NCBI GenBank assembly: GCA_964408455.1 | Contig: CAYOZN010000011.1 | Coordinates: forward strand, 96,607 to 160,606 | Source of the DNA: CAYOZN01 sp964408455 | Lineage (GTDB): Bacteria; Planctomycetota; Phycisphaerae; UBA1845; UTPLA1 | Direction: 5' to 3' | Length of the DNA stretch: 64,000 nucleotides | Program-made: the position numbers and the translations under genes | Notes under the pieces: generated by a model | The model's database searches: none | What the model saw: only the letters and a program-made list of their open reading frames with translations | What the model was told of the DNA's origin: nothing | Shown here: in pieces, positions 33,003 to 42,088 of the stretch | Position numbering within the stretch: position 1 is the stretch's first letter | How the letters are laid out: every line of letters starts with the position of its first letter

Positions 33003-33584
33003 CTATGGCTTTTCGTCGTCCTCTTCGAGGATGTCTTCGTCGGACAACTCTTCGAGATCGTCGAGGTCATCCAGCTCGGCCGAGCCCATCTCGGCGTCGA
33101 TGTCGTCCATATCGATGTCGCTCAGTTCATCGATATCCATGTCGCCCAGGGCGTCGATATCCAGTTCTTCTTCGTCGTCGACGGGCTTGTGCAACGTCGT
33201 GGCTGCGGATGGCGAGGCTGGCGGCGTCTTTGCCTTGGCGGCAGGCTGCGGTGGCTTGGGCATGACCATGGCAGGCGTGACATTCCGCGGTTCGCCGTTG
33301 ACCTGCACGATGAATGTCACCGGACCCACTTTGAGCTTGTCGCCGGCGTGCAGGGAGGCCTGTTCGACTTTGTCGCCGTTGACGAAGGTGCCGTTGCTGC
33401 TCTCCAGGTCGCGCACGGTCAATTCGTCGTCGATCAGTGTAAGTTCGCAGTGCGCCCGCGAGATGTCGGCGAGGGGCACGCGCAGATCGGCGTCAATCTT
33501 GCGGCCGATAACGGTGGAGAGCTTTTTGATGGGGAAGTCCTTGCGAACGCCCCCCTTCCCGAACGTGACCAGCGACACCGTCAT
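33003..33584 (-). CDS. FHA-domain protein with acidic repetitive tail
   Basis: 193 residues from the ATG at 33584. The FHA domain (about residues 25-95) has 'VIGRKIDADLRVPL', 'SRAHCELTLID' and 'SSNGTFVNGDKV', the residues that contact phosphothreonine. A Pro/Ala linker leads to a strongly acidic tail of D-[IM]-D-x-L repeats. It probably acts as a phosphopeptide-reading adaptor in Ser/Thr kinase signalling; the tail could hold a partner protein. It is divergent from hemW with only about 57 bp between the proposed starts. Confidence 0.82.
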   Translation of the reverse strand: MTVSLVTFGKGGVRKDFPIKKLSTVIGRKIDADLRVPLADISRAHCELTLIDDELTVRDLESSNGTFVNGDKVEQASLHAGDKLKVGPVTFIVQVNGEPRNVTPAMVMPKPPQPAAKAKTPPASPSAATTLHKPVDDEEELDIDALGDMDIDELSDIDMDDIDAEMGSAELDDLDDLEELSDEDILEEDDEKP

Positions 33585-33640
33585 GGTGCGTTCCTGCCGT
33601 TGCGGACGATCAGGCTTGACCGACACGGGCTTGTACTCCG

Positions 33641-34948
33641 ATGGGATTCGTAAAACAGCGAGTTTATCCCACGGCGCCGAAGGGTTCAAGCAATTGCCGG
33701 CCGACGGACGAATCCGCCGGACCCGATTATCATGACCATGTGGACTGCGGCAGCAAAAAGCTGGTCTCTGCGGGCTCGGCCATCGGCTGGTACCTTCACC
33801 TTCCGTTCTGCCGAACCAAGTGCGGATACTGTGATTTCTATTCCCTGGGCACGATTCCCGAATTGGTCGATCGATTGATCGACAGCCTCCTGGCGGAAGT
33901 GGCGAGGCGAAACCCGGGCAGGATCGTGGAGACGATTTTCGTGGGCGGCGGCACCCCGACCGAGATGCCGTCGGCAGCGCTGGAACGGTTGCTCGCCACG
34001 ATTGCTGCCGCTGCCGGGCCGGTCGACGAGTTCACGGTCGAAGCCAACCCCACCAGCGCGGCGGAACTGGACCTGTCGATGCTCAGGCATTGCGGCGTCG
34101 ACCGAATCTCGTTCGGCGCGCAGTCTTTTCATCCCGACGATCTGCGCGTGCTCGAACGGCTGCACGATCCGCGGCACATCGCCGAGTGCGTCCGGGCAGC
34201 AAGAGCCGCTGGCTTCGACAATCTCAATCTCGATTTTATTTATGGCATACCGGGGCAAACGGCCTTGCGCTGGCGCGACACTTTGAGGCGGGCGATCGAT
34301 CTGGCGCCCGAGCACCTCTCGTGCTATGCCCTGATGTATGAGCCGGGCACGGCCCTGACGCGGCGCCGTCGCGAAGGCCGGCTTTCGCCCTGCGACGACG
34401 AGCTCGAAGTCGAGATGTTTGAGATGACCATCGACGAACTGACGGCGGCCGGCTACGAGCATTACGAGATCAGCAACTTCGCGCGTCCGGGGCGACAGTG
34501 CCGGCACAACCTCATCTACTGGGAAAACCGCGAGTATCTCGGCATCGGGCCCAGCGCCGTGTCGTACCTGAACGGCCGGCGGTCGAAGAGCCTGGCAGAT
34601 GTCCGCCGTTACGTGGAACTGGCCGCGGGCGATCTCGCCGATCTGATCGTCGAAGACGAGACGTTGCCGCCGCAGGCGCGTGCCGCCGAGACGGCAGTGC
34701 AGATGCTGCGGCTTACGCGGGGCATCGATTGGGGCCGGTTCCGGGAGCTGGCGCAGCACGACGCGGCGTCGCTTTTCGCGAAGCCGATCGAGAAGCACCG
34801 AGACCTCGGCCTGCTGGAAGTCGACGCCGAAGGCGCGCGCCTGACGCGTCGCGGCCTGCTGCTGTCAAACCAGGTCATGCAGGACTTTCTGCCCGAGGGA
34901 CCGGCCGCGGCGGGCACGGTCGAGTTGAGCATCTCGGCCCGACATTAA
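33641..34948 (+). CDS. hemW: HemW-like radical SAM coproporphyrinogen III oxidase family protein
   Basis: 435 residues from the ATG at 33641. The radical SAM cluster motif 'CRTKCGYCDF' is present, with 'IFVGGGTPTEM', 'EANPTS', 'ISFGAQSFHPDDL' and 'NLDFIYGIPGQT'. The C-terminal HemN domain has 'YEISNFARPGRQCRHNLIYW'. HemW proteins bind heme and deliver it; true HemN oxidises coproporphyrinogen. The motif C-x3-C-x2-C lacks the extra Cys of HemN, so HemW is preferred. A GTG at 33740 would give an N-terminus closer to the family. Confidence 0.9.
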   Translation: MGFVKQRVYPTAPKGSSNCRPTDESAGPDYHDHVDCGSKKLVSAGSAIGWYLHLPFCRTKCGYCDFYSLGTIPELVDRLIDSLLAEVARRNPGRIVETIFVGGGTPTEMPSAALERLLATIAAAAGPVDEFTVEANPTSAAELDLSMLRHCGVDRISFGAQSFHPDDLRVLERLHDPRHIAECVRAARAAGFDNLNLDFIYGIPGQTALRWRDTLRRAIDLAPEHLSCYALMYEPGTALTRRRREGRLSPCDDELEVEMFEMTIDELTAAGYEHYEISNFARPGRQCRHNLIYWENREYLGIGPSAVSYLNGRRSKSLADVRRYVELAAGDLADLIVEDETLPPQARAAETAVQMLRLTRGIDWGRFRELAQHDAASLFAKPIEKHRDLGLLEVDAEGARLTRRGLLLSNQVMQDFLPEGPAAAGTVELSISARH

Positions 34949-35011
34949 AGACAATCCTGATAGGTGCCACGCGACGACGTGAGAACCAGGGGCCGGAACT
35001 ATGCATCATCG

Positions 35012-36343
35012 TTAACCGCCGCCCTCGGCCGCTCCCCAGCCGCCACCCATCTCCGGCGGGGCGTCCTGCGTCGGCGGCCCGCTAGTCGCATGCACTTCCC
35101 ACGAGCCGCCCCACGTGCCTGGTGCTTCGCGCCGCGGGGCGATCTGCACGACTTCGCGATCGGGTGCGAACGCGCTGCGGCGATACTTCACCCGCCAGAT
35201 GTCCTCTTCGCGCAGGGCGATCTCGGACTGGTCGGCCAGATCGCACCCGCGCTCGAAGAAGCGCTCGGCCGTGTCCGTCAGCCAATGGCGGACGTGCGCC
35301 TCGGGCGGGCCCTCGCTGATCACCTGCAAATCGGGCAGACCGAAGACAAAAAGTCCGAGCGTGTCGGTCAGCACGAAGCCGGCATTGGCCCCCTCCAGCG
35401 GAAACGTGCGCAGGGAGGTGCACGTCTTCAGCATCGATCCATCGGGCGCGTTGGCAAGCCGCTGAAGCGAGACAAGCTGCCGTGCGGGAATCAGCCGGGC
35501 AGATGAGGGCCACAGGACGCCCAGCACCGGTGCAAACTCGGAAAGGGCCGAGTGGATGCGATGCTGGCAGCGTACCAGGGCGTCGCGCGGCGTGTCGAAG
35601 TGAAACAGCGTCGTGATCTCGAAGTAGCAGACGTGCTCTTCGGCAATGGCCAGCGCTTCCTGCTGGCGCTCGGCCTGCGAAATCGCCATTTCGAGCCTCG
35701 CGGCCTCGACGGGCAGGCGCGACGTTCGCAGCTCGATGCGCAGCTCGCCTGCCTCCAGTGCCGCCGTTGCGTCATCGGGCTGGATGGCGGCCAGGGCCGC
35801 GTCGCGCTGCCCGGCCCGCCGAGCCGAGGCCAGCAACACCTGCGGCGCCGCGCGGTAGTCCGTCTTGAGCAACACCAGCGTCCGCAGGAACAGCCCGATC
35901 GGCTGCTGGTCGAGCACGTCCTCCCGATGCGCCGCCGCGACGGCCTCGGCCGTAGCTTGATCCGGCGCCAACTCGCCGAGGCCGGCCTCGCCCTCAACAC
36001 CGGGTTCATCTTCAAAGACGGGCTCGGCATATTCCGGGCCGCGGAGTCCCATTTCCCGTTCGATCGCATCCAGTTCCGCCGGATCGTTCATTCCCTCGAG
36101 GAGCAGGTCCGCCGCTTCGTGCTGCCGCCGGCCGTACCAGAGGAAGCCCTCCAGCCCCATGGCCGCGAGGAGGCTGAGCCAGCCGAGCGTCGACATGTGC
36201 TCCAGGAGCCACGCGAGTCCGACCAGCACCAGCGAAATCCAATGCAGCGTCTTCCAGCGATCGCGGCGCAGGCGCTCCCAGGCGATGCCGTAGAGCACGG
36301 CCATCGACGTCAACGCGCCCAGAATGACGTAGAGTCCGATCAA
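35012..36343 (-). CDS. Uncharacterised membrane protein with possible DUF4261-like domain
   Basis: 443 residues. Three hydrophobic helices lie within the first 70 residues (about 3-18, 34-50 and 53-70). An acidic linker follows, then a soluble region with 'AALEAGELRIELRTSRLPVE', 'VLGVLWPSSARLIPARQLVS' and 'GLFVFGLPDLQVIS', a pattern resembling DUF4261. The glycine-rich C-terminus ends 'MGGGWGAAEGGG'. No function is known. It is convergent with hemW, separated by 63 bp. Confidence 0.65.
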   Translation of the reverse strand: MIGLYVILGALTSMAVLYGIAWERLRRDRWKTLHWISLVLVGLAWLLEHMSTLGWLSLLAAMGLEGFLWYGRRQHEAADLLLEGMNDPAELDAIEREMGLRGPEYAEPVFEDEPGVEGEAGLGELAPDQATAEAVAAAHREDVLDQQPIGLFLRTLVLLKTDYRAAPQVLLASARRAGQRDAALAAIQPDDATAALEAGELRIELRTSRLPVEAARLEMAISQAERQQEALAIAEEHVCYFEITTLFHFDTPRDALVRCQHRIHSALSEFAPVLGVLWPSSARLIPARQLVSLQRLANAPDGSMLKTCTSLRTFPLEGANAGFVLTDTLGLFVFGLPDLQVISEGPPEAHVRHWLTDTAERFFERGCDLADQSEIALREEDIWRVKYRRSAFAPDREVVQIAPRREAPGTWGGSWEVHATSGPPTQDAPPEMGGGWGAAEGGG

Positions 36344-36470
36344 CGAGTCAGTTCCAGGAATGCACAGATACGAAGAATCAACAGGATCGTACGGCAGCGC
36401 CGCTCACGGCCAATCATAACCGGGGCGCGGCACACGGGCGGCTCATCCCGTCCATTCTGTCCATGGATGT

Positions 36471-36911
36471 TCAGTTGGCAACCGACGATCCTCCTGCGGC
36501 CTGTGCCCGATTGAAGATCTCGTCGGGGATGGGGATCAATCCGCCGGAGCGATCGATGCAGGCCAGCGTGGTTTTGGCTTCGCACAGGAGCAGGCCGTCA
36601 CGCTTCAGTTCATATGAATGGTCGATCCGTGCCCGCGTCATGCGGTCGATACGGGTGGTGAGAATCAAGTCGTCGTCGTAGCGGGCCGGCGCGCGGAAGC
36701 GGCATTCGACTTTGGCCACCGCGAACAGCACGCCCCGGTCCTCCAGATCGCGATAGCGAAACCCGGCCAGCCGCAGCAGCTCGGTCCGCCCCATCTCGAA
36801 GTACTCGAAGTACTTGGAGTGATGCAGATAGCCCATGGGATCGCTTTCCGCATAGCGCACGCGGATGTGCAGCTCGCAGCTATTCGGCAACGCGTCTGTC
36901 ATCGCCGTCAT
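36471..36911 (-). CDS. YbgC-like acyl-CoA thioesterase (hotdog fold)
   Basis: 146 residues with the 4HBT signature 'VRYAESDPMGYLHHSKYF' including the catalytic Asp. 'CRFRAPARYDDDLILTTRID' and 'ARIDHSYELKRDGLLLCEA' also fit the fold. YbgC-type enzymes hydrolyse short-chain or phenylacyl-CoA thioesters. The start overlaps the murQ stop by 4 bp, so it is translationally coupled to peptidoglycan recycling, though a functional link is not known. Confidence 0.88.
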   Translation of the reverse strand: MTAMTDALPNSCELHIRVRYAESDPMGYLHHSKYFEYFEMGRTELLRLAGFRYRDLEDRGVLFAVAKVECRFRAPARYDDDLILTTRIDRMTRARIDHSYELKRDGLLLCEAKTTLACIDRSGGLIPIPDEIFNRAQAAGGSSVAN

Positions 36912-37972
36912 TTTCGGCGACGCAGCCGCGGACGCAAGCTGCCGGGGACGCTGTGATTTGTGGATTTGCGGCGGTTGGTAGGCGTTCGCGCTGGCTGCGG
37001 AAGATCCAGTTGAGGAATCACGGCCGAAATCCGCCCTGCCCCGGCCGCAAGCGCGCGCTCGGCCTCGATAGGGGACAAGCCCAGCGCGTGCATGACGATC
37101 GCCGTCTTGGCACGCCCGCGCGCGGCATGCAGCAGCGCGCTAGCGTCGTCGTACGGCAGGCCGGTCACGGCGCTGACGACGCGCGTGGCACGGTCCACCA
37201 GCTTGCGGCAGGCGTAGCTGTTGAGATCGACCATGAGATTGCCGTGGGTCTTTCCGATGCGCACCATGGCAAGCGTGGTGATCATGTTCAGCGTGAGCTT
37301 GGTCGCGGTGCCGGCCTTCAGCCTGGTCGAGCCCGTCAGCACTTCCGGGCCCACGAGCACGCGGATGTCGATATCGACGGCGGCCTTGACCTGCTGCCGG
37401 GGCACGCAGGAGAAGAAGATGGTCTTTGCGCCGCGCTTTCGCGCTTCTGCCAGGGCGGCGTGCACGTAGGGCGTGGTGCCGCCGGCGGCGATGCCCATGA
37501 CCACGTCGCTATGCCCGACTTTCATCGCGGCGATGGCCTTGCGCGCCGCGACGGGATCATCCTCGGCCCCCTCGACGCTTCGCCACAGGGCTTTCTTCCC
37601 GCCCGCGATAATGCCGCGCACCATCCGCGGGTCGCTGCGGAAGGTGGGCGGGCACTCCGATGCATCGAGCACGCCGAGGCGACCGCTGGTGCCCGCGCCG
37701 ACGTAGATCAGCCGCCCGCCCTGCTGCCACGCGACTGACACCGCTTCGACCGCGCGGACGATCTCGCGCTTGGCGCCCGCAACGGCGGCGGGAACCGAGC
37801 AGTCCTCGCGGTTCATGACGTCGAATGCGTCGGCGGTGGAGAGACGGTCGAGCGCGGTCGATGATGAATTTTGCTGTTCGGTCAGCAGGTGGCCACGCCG
37901 GCCGGAGCGGAGAGCTCCATTTGCCGACGACGGGCGACCGTTGGCGGATGGCGGCTTGCGCTTCTGTCTCAC
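36908..37972 (-). CDS. murQ: N-acetylmuramic acid 6-phosphate etherase
   Basis: 354 residues. A basic ~28-residue extension precedes the canonical start 'LTEQQNSSSTALDRLSTADA'. The SIS domain carries 'YVGAGTSGRLGVLDASECPP', 'GIIAGGKKAL' and 'TGSTRLKAGTATKLTLNMI', hallmark residues of MurQ. It cleaves the lactyl ether of MurNAc-6-phosphate to give GlcNAc-6-phosphate. AnmK, which makes its substrate, is encoded about 1.5 kb upstream on the same strand. ATGA overlaps link it to both neighbours. Confidence 0.94.
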   Translation of the reverse strand: MRQKRKPPSANGRPSSANGALRSGRRGHLLTEQQNSSSTALDRLSTADAFDVMNREDCSVPAAVAGAKREIVRAVEAVSVAWQQGGRLIYVGAGTSGRLGVLDASECPPTFRSDPRMVRGIIAGGKKALWRSVEGAEDDPVAARKAIAAMKVGHSDVVMGIAAGGTTPYVHAALAEARKRGAKTIFFSCVPRQQVKAAVDIDIRVLVGPEVLTGSTRLKAGTATKLTLNMITTLAMVRIGKTHGNLMVDLNSYACRKLVDRATRVVSAVTGLPYDDASALLHAARGRAKTAIVMHALGLSPIEAERALAAGAGRISAVIPQLDLPQPARTPTNRRKSTNHSVPGSLRPRLRRRK

Positions 37973-38470
37973 GGGCCTTTTTCATCCTCCTTGACGAGCG
38001 GCCTGCCGCATTCCGGGCAGATGCCGCTGACGTTGCCCGTCAGGTTGTAACCGCATCGGGGGCAAAGCGGAATGTCCTTCGGAGTCGGGAAACGGCGCGA
38101 ATGAACCATCGCCGCGAGAAATCGGCACGCAACGGCAGCAGTGAACGCAATCGCACCCAGGAGGCCGGCATATTCCAGATCGTCGCGATGGGTTGTGAAT
38201 GGTGGGAAAAGCGGCTCCAGCCAAACACTGGCGATGGCGAAGCCTGCGAACGCGCCGTACGCCGAGAACATCGGCAAATGGCGATTGGTGCGGGCGAGAT
38301 GCAGCACGCTGATGGGCAGCAGCGCAATGGCCAGATATCCGCGCGGTAGGGCGCAACGATGACGCAGCTGCACTGACAAATGCGATCAATGCGCACCAGA
38401 GCGCGATGCGAAGGAGCGACTCCCACAACGGCTCTTGTTCCGTCGAATTGTCGTCCCTTTCGCGTTTCAT
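37969..38470 (-). pseudogene. Small zinc-ribbon membrane protein gene with an apparent one-base frameshift
   Basis: From the ATG at 38470 (AAAGAGG just upstream) the frame encodes a charged start and a helix 'LLRIALWCALIAFVSAAASS', then loses sense near 38345. The frame one base over continues coherently from about 38350: 'GYLAIALLPISVLHLA', two more helices and a C-terminal ribbon 'CPRCGYNL...CPECGRPL', ending at 37969. That second frame has only a TTG start directly after a stop. The simplest view is one gene with an indel or a sequencing error. The stop overlaps murQ as ATGA. Confidence 0.5.
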
Positions 38471-38518
38471 CCTCTTTTTGCGCGCGCTTGCAGGCGGGGC
38501 CGGCCGGGAGCCGTCGGA

Positions 38519-39361
38519 TCACCCGCCCTGCCTGGGGTCCATTTCTTCAAACAGCGTCCGCTCGTCTCCGGCTGCTGCCTCCAGATCGAAATAGGTCGGA
38601 AGCGCCAGGATGAGCGTTCCAAACGCGAGCGCGCCGATGCCGCCGGGCACGGCCGCGCAAAAGGCCGCGTCGGCGCTCTGCCCAAGCAAGCCCATCAGCA
38701 TGCCTGCAAAGCAAAAGGGCCAGACGACGGCAAAACAGCACAGGTACTGGTCCGCCGAGCGCATCGCCAATTCGCCGTGCACGAGACCGGCGAGGGCCCG
38801 ACAGTAATATGCGAAGGCGATTGCGCCGATGCCGCCCAGCAAGCCGAATGGCGTGGCCAATGCCCCGATCCAGAGATCGAGGCTGCTGGGAGGGCCGGTC
38901 GCGATCGCCCATGTCAGCCACAGGCTGCCGGCCGCCACCGGCAGCGTGAGCCAGTGGGCGAAATTGCGGGCCAGTTCGGCGGACCTTCCCAGCCCTGCGA
39001 CGGCGGGAGATGCCGTAAACATCCACACGGCCGCGAGTGCGATAAACAACCCCACCAATAGCGCGAAGAACGCGATGTGGCTCGGTACGGAAATCCAGAT
39101 GGAGAGCACCCACAACACGACCTGGCAAATGCCAAATGCCGCAAGCGCGCCGAAGACGGCCCTGCACATCCAGGTGGTGCCGGAACGGAGTTTAGCCATG
39201 CAATCGGGATCGAGCCGGGCGATCTGTATGCGCAACAGCGACGCCCGGATCTTCAGACCACATTCGGGGCAGACGCCGATGACCGGGCAGGTACGGAGGT
39301 TGTATCCGCACCTGAGGCAGAAGAGGTCAATCGGGATCGGCCTGACGAACGGTTTTTCCAT
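38519..39361 (-). CDS. Multi-pass membrane protein with N-terminal zinc ribbon
   Basis: 280 residues. The N-terminus has 'FCLRCGYNLRTC' and 'VCPECGLKI', a four-cysteine ribbon common in Planctomycetota membrane proteins. Several hydrophobic helices follow (for instance 'VFGALAAFGICQVVLWVLSI', 'HIAFFALLVGLFIALAAVW' and 'CCFAVVWPFCFAGMLMGLLG'). No enzymatic motif is visible. The neighbouring gene carries the same ribbon at its C-terminus. Both lie between anmK and murQ. Confidence 0.75.
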   Translation of the reverse strand: MEKPFVRPIPIDLFCLRCGYNLRTCPVIGVCPECGLKIRASLLRIQIARLDPDCMAKLRSGTTWMCRAVFGALAAFGICQVVLWVLSIWISVPSHIAFFALLVGLFIALAAVWMFTASPAVAGLGRSAELARNFAHWLTLPVAAGSLWLTWAIATGPPSSLDLWIGALATPFGLLGGIGAIAFAYYCRALAGLVHGELAMRSADQYLCCFAVVWPFCFAGMLMGLLGQSADAAFCAAVPGGIGALAFGTLILALPTYFDLEAAAGDERTLFEEMDPRQGG

Positions 39362-39462
39362 CTTCGGTCCGCGGCGGGAGCCGTTCAGCGCGATTTGCGA
39401 AACAAAGTGCGGTGTAAATCAGTTTGAAAACAAATCGGGCGCGGTAAACTCCGGCAATGCCG

Positions 39463-40872
39463 TTATTCTAATAGCGCGGCAGCGGTTCTTCGAATTTGAA
39501 CCGCGTCTTGTACGGCGCCGAGGACGGTTCGGCAGCGCGCGCCGGTGACGCCGGGTAGATTTGCCGCGACGCCGTCCACCCGCGCCACCGCCAGCATGGC
39601 AAACGACACGCACTCCTTCGCCTGCGTCGAAATGCCGTAGTCGTCGGTTGTCGAAAACTCGGGGGCGAATCCGAGTCGCGCCTCCACCGCTTTGGCGAGC
39701 ATCGACCGCAGCGTTCTATTCTTCGCCCCGCCGCCGCAGAGGATGATCTCAAGCGCATCCGCCGCCGTATCGCGCCGCATGCGTGGCACCGGCCTAGCGC
39801 CGACACGGCCTGCGCGGCCAGGTGAACGATTCGATTCAATGGTGGGATGCACGTGCCATAGATCGGCGTAGGCCGCGGCGATGCTTTCGGCAGTCACGCG
39901 AGTCGCCGTCGCGATCCAGTCCTCCGCCGGGCGACGGCGGCGGCCGAAGCGGCGCAGCAGCTCCGCCGCGTAGCCTGCTCCGAATTCCTCGCGACCGCAG
40001 CTCTTGGGCGGCATCCGCCGGAGGTATGGATGCGCCAACACGTGGGCCAGCACGTCGTCCATCACGGTCCCGCGCCGTGCCAGCGTCCCGCCGCGATCGT
40101 AGGTCTGTCGTCCGCCGGAGAAGTGCGAAACCAGTGCATCGATCAGCATGTTGCCGGGTCCGGTGTCAAAGGCGATGACATCGTCCGCGGTGCAAGGCCG
40201 GGGCTTTGAGGCTTTGCCGCGCATCGGCCGATTGCCGGTGCCGCAAGGGAGCCATGTCAGGTTGGCGATGCCGCCGATGTTCTGCACGACGCGCGTGCGC
40301 CGGGCATGGCGAAAGAGCACCCAGTCGGTCCACGGCACCAGCGGTGCCCCCTGACCACCGACCGCCATGTCCGCCTGGCGGAACTGCGACACCACCGGCG
40401 CCCCCAGCCGCGCCGCGATGATCGCCGCATCGCCGATCTGAAGCGTGCCGGTTTCTCCCGCCGTGCCACTGCCTTCACGCAGTGCTTTCCGTGTGCCAGT
40501 GCTTTCCAGCAGTGGCACACGAGCTGATGTCATCGAGACGCGGGGCGGCAGATGACACACGGTCTGCCCGTGCGAACCCACCAGGTCCACGCGCTTCAGC
40601 CCCAGCTTCTTCAGCAGTGCCATCGCCGTGGCGGCAAAGGCGTCCCCCACCGCTGTGTTCAGCCGGCAGATCTCCTCCGTCGTCGTCCGCGCCGGCGCCA
40701 TTACGGCCAACAGCCGCGATCGAAGCTCCGGCGCGTAGGCCCGCTGCACGTGGCCGATCAGGCGCACCCGCATGCGCTCGCCCTGCCCGGAGATCTCGCA
40801 GGCCGCCGCGTCGACGCCGTCGGCGCTGGTGCCGCTGTTCAGACCCAGAACTATTCGCGTGCGCTGTCCCAT
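39463..40872 (-). CDS. anmK: Anhydro-N-acetylmuramic acid kinase with repeat-derived insertion
   Basis: 469 residues from the ATG at 40872. Motifs: 'VLGLNSGTSADGVDAA' (N-terminal phosphate-binding), 'DLVGSHGQTVCHLPP', 'TLQIGDAAIIAARLG', 'GGQGAPLVPWTD', 'QNIGGIANLT' and 'AFDTGPGNMLIDAL'. The enzyme opens and phosphorylates anhMurNAc to MurNAc-6-phosphate, the substrate of MurQ. Between 'CHLPP' and 'TLQIGD', where homologues have only a few residues, this protein has about 28. Twenty of these (starting 'RVPLLESTG') are encoded by a two-hairpin palindromic element. The length exceeds the usual ~370-390 residues partly because of this and a later Arg/Pro-rich insert. Confidence 0.93.
   Translation of the reverse strand: MGQRTRIVLGLNSGTSADGVDAAACEISGQGERMRVRLIGHVQRAYAPELRSRLLAVMAPARTTTEEICRLNTAVGDAFAATAMALLKKLGLKRVDLVGSHGQTVCHLPPRVSMTSARVPLLESTGTRKALREGSGTAGETGTLQIGDAAIIAARLGAPVVSQFRQADMAVGGQGAPLVPWTDWVLFRHARRTRVVQNIGGIANLTWLPCGTGNRPMRGKASKPRPCTADDVIAFDTGPGNMLIDALVSHFSGGRQTYDRGGTLARRGTVMDDVLAHVLAHPYLRRMPPKSCGREEFGAGYAAELLRRFGRRRRPAEDWIATATRVTAESIAAAYADLWHVHPTIESNRSPGRAGRVGARPVPRMRRDTAADALEIILCGGGAKNRTLRSMLAKAVEARLGFAPEFSTTDDYGISTQAKECVSFAMLAVARVDGVAANLPGVTGARCRTVLGAVQDAVQIRRTAAALLE
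40462..40521 (-). repeat. Two-hairpin palindromic element inserted in frame in anmK
   Basis: 60 bp comprising GTGCCACTGCC...GCAGTGC and GTGCCAGTGCT...AGCAGTGGCAC units, the same family as the array at 5211-5599. The length is exactly 20 codons and the reading frame of anmK is preserved. Confidence 0.85.
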
Positions 40873-41160
40873 ACCTCGCCGGCCCCGTCCCTCATTCCGC
40901 GGCATTTGCGGACGCCGTTATTTTCACAGCCTGGCGGGGCACATAACCGGCCTCCTGCCCCGCCGCAATCCGCCCTCTATCGTATGGATTCCTATATCAG
41001 CCCTGCGTCCGTCCGCATTCCATTTTTCCTGCCGCCAGTTCCGTCCGCCCACCGGCGCCACGCCGCTCAAGCATTCGAAGATGCGCTCCGATGATGCACG
41101 GGACGCGACGCCGGCACAATGCCGGTCTGCCGCACCCGACGAACGCAGGGGGGAACGACC

Positions 41161-41976
41161 ATGACTCGCCTACACGGTGCAGGCATGCGGCCGCTGCCAC
41201 TGGACAAGGGGCAGCCGCTCTCTCGCCGGCCCACGCAGAAAACGGTGATCGATGCCGGCCGCCTCGGCGATCTGCGGATCAATCCGCTCTCCGAACTGAG
41301 CCAGCTCTCTTTTGCCGCCGGAACGTCGCGACTCGCCGACAATCGCAACCACCACGGCAGCCACCAGGCCGACACGATCCTGGGGCTGCTCGCGGCCCTC
41401 CAGGCCAAAGACCCATACACGGCTCGCCACTCGACGCAGGTGGAAATCTACTCCCGCTGCCTGGCGGCGCGGCTGGGCCTGCGCAGCGAGGACGTGCACG
41501 TCGTCCGGATCGCGGCATTCCTGCACGACGTCGGCAAGATCGGAATTCCGGATGCCATCCTGGTCAAGCCCGGCCGCCTCACGCCGGAAGAATTTACCGT
41601 GATGAAGTCGCATCCCTCAATCGGGGCGGCCATCATCGAGCCGATCGGCTTCCTCGAGCCGGCGGTGCCACTGGTGCTGCACCACCACGAGTGGTACAAC
41701 GGCCGCGGCTATCCCTGCGGCCTGGCCGGCAATGACATCCCATTTGGGGCCCGCATCATCCAGGTGGCCGACAGCATCGATGCCATGCTCTCGCCGCGGG
41801 TGTACAAGGCGCCCCGAACACTCGAAGAAACCATCTACGAACTGCGAAACAACGCCGGCAAACAGTTCGATCCGCTGGTGGCGAACGTCGCGATCCAGTG
41901 GCTGGAGGCCGAGCCGCAGTGCGTGGTCCACTCGCAAGCCGAGCCCGCCACCGCCCTCGCCGCGCCCATGTGCTGA
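41161..41976 (+). CDS. HD-GYP domain phosphodiesterase-type protein
   Basis: 271 residues from the ATG at 41161, 7 bases after AGGGGGGAA. After a variable N-terminus the HD-GYP domain has 'YTARHSTQVEIYS', the metal pair in 'FLHDVGKIGIPD', 'SHPSIGAAII', 'LHHHEWYNGRGYPCGLAG' and 'ARIIQVADSIDAML'. All metal ligands and the GYP triplet are intact. It would degrade cyclic di-GMP or a related nucleotide. There is no receiver or sensor domain, so the input is unclear. A pilus gene cluster is in the same window, a common target of such signalling. Confidence 0.9.
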   Translation: MTRLHGAGMRPLPLDKGQPLSRRPTQKTVIDAGRLGDLRINPLSELSQLSFAAGTSRLADNRNHHGSHQADTILGLLAALQAKDPYTARHSTQVEIYSRCLAARLGLRSEDVHVVRIAAFLHDVGKIGIPDAILVKPGRLTPEEFTVMKSHPSIGAAIIEPIGFLEPAVPLVLHHHEWYNGRGYPCGLAGNDIPFGARIIQVADSIDAMLSPRVYKAPRTLEETIYELRNNAGKQFDPLVANVAIQWLEAEPQCVVHSQAEPATALAAPMC

Positions 41977-42088
41977 ACTTGTTCTTCCCGCTGCGTGCGA
42001 ATGCGTCCGCACGCCGCGCCGGAACGTAGCGCCACGGCGCCACCGGTCCCGTCTGTGCGGATTGCCGCACGTGCCCTAAAATGGTGGA

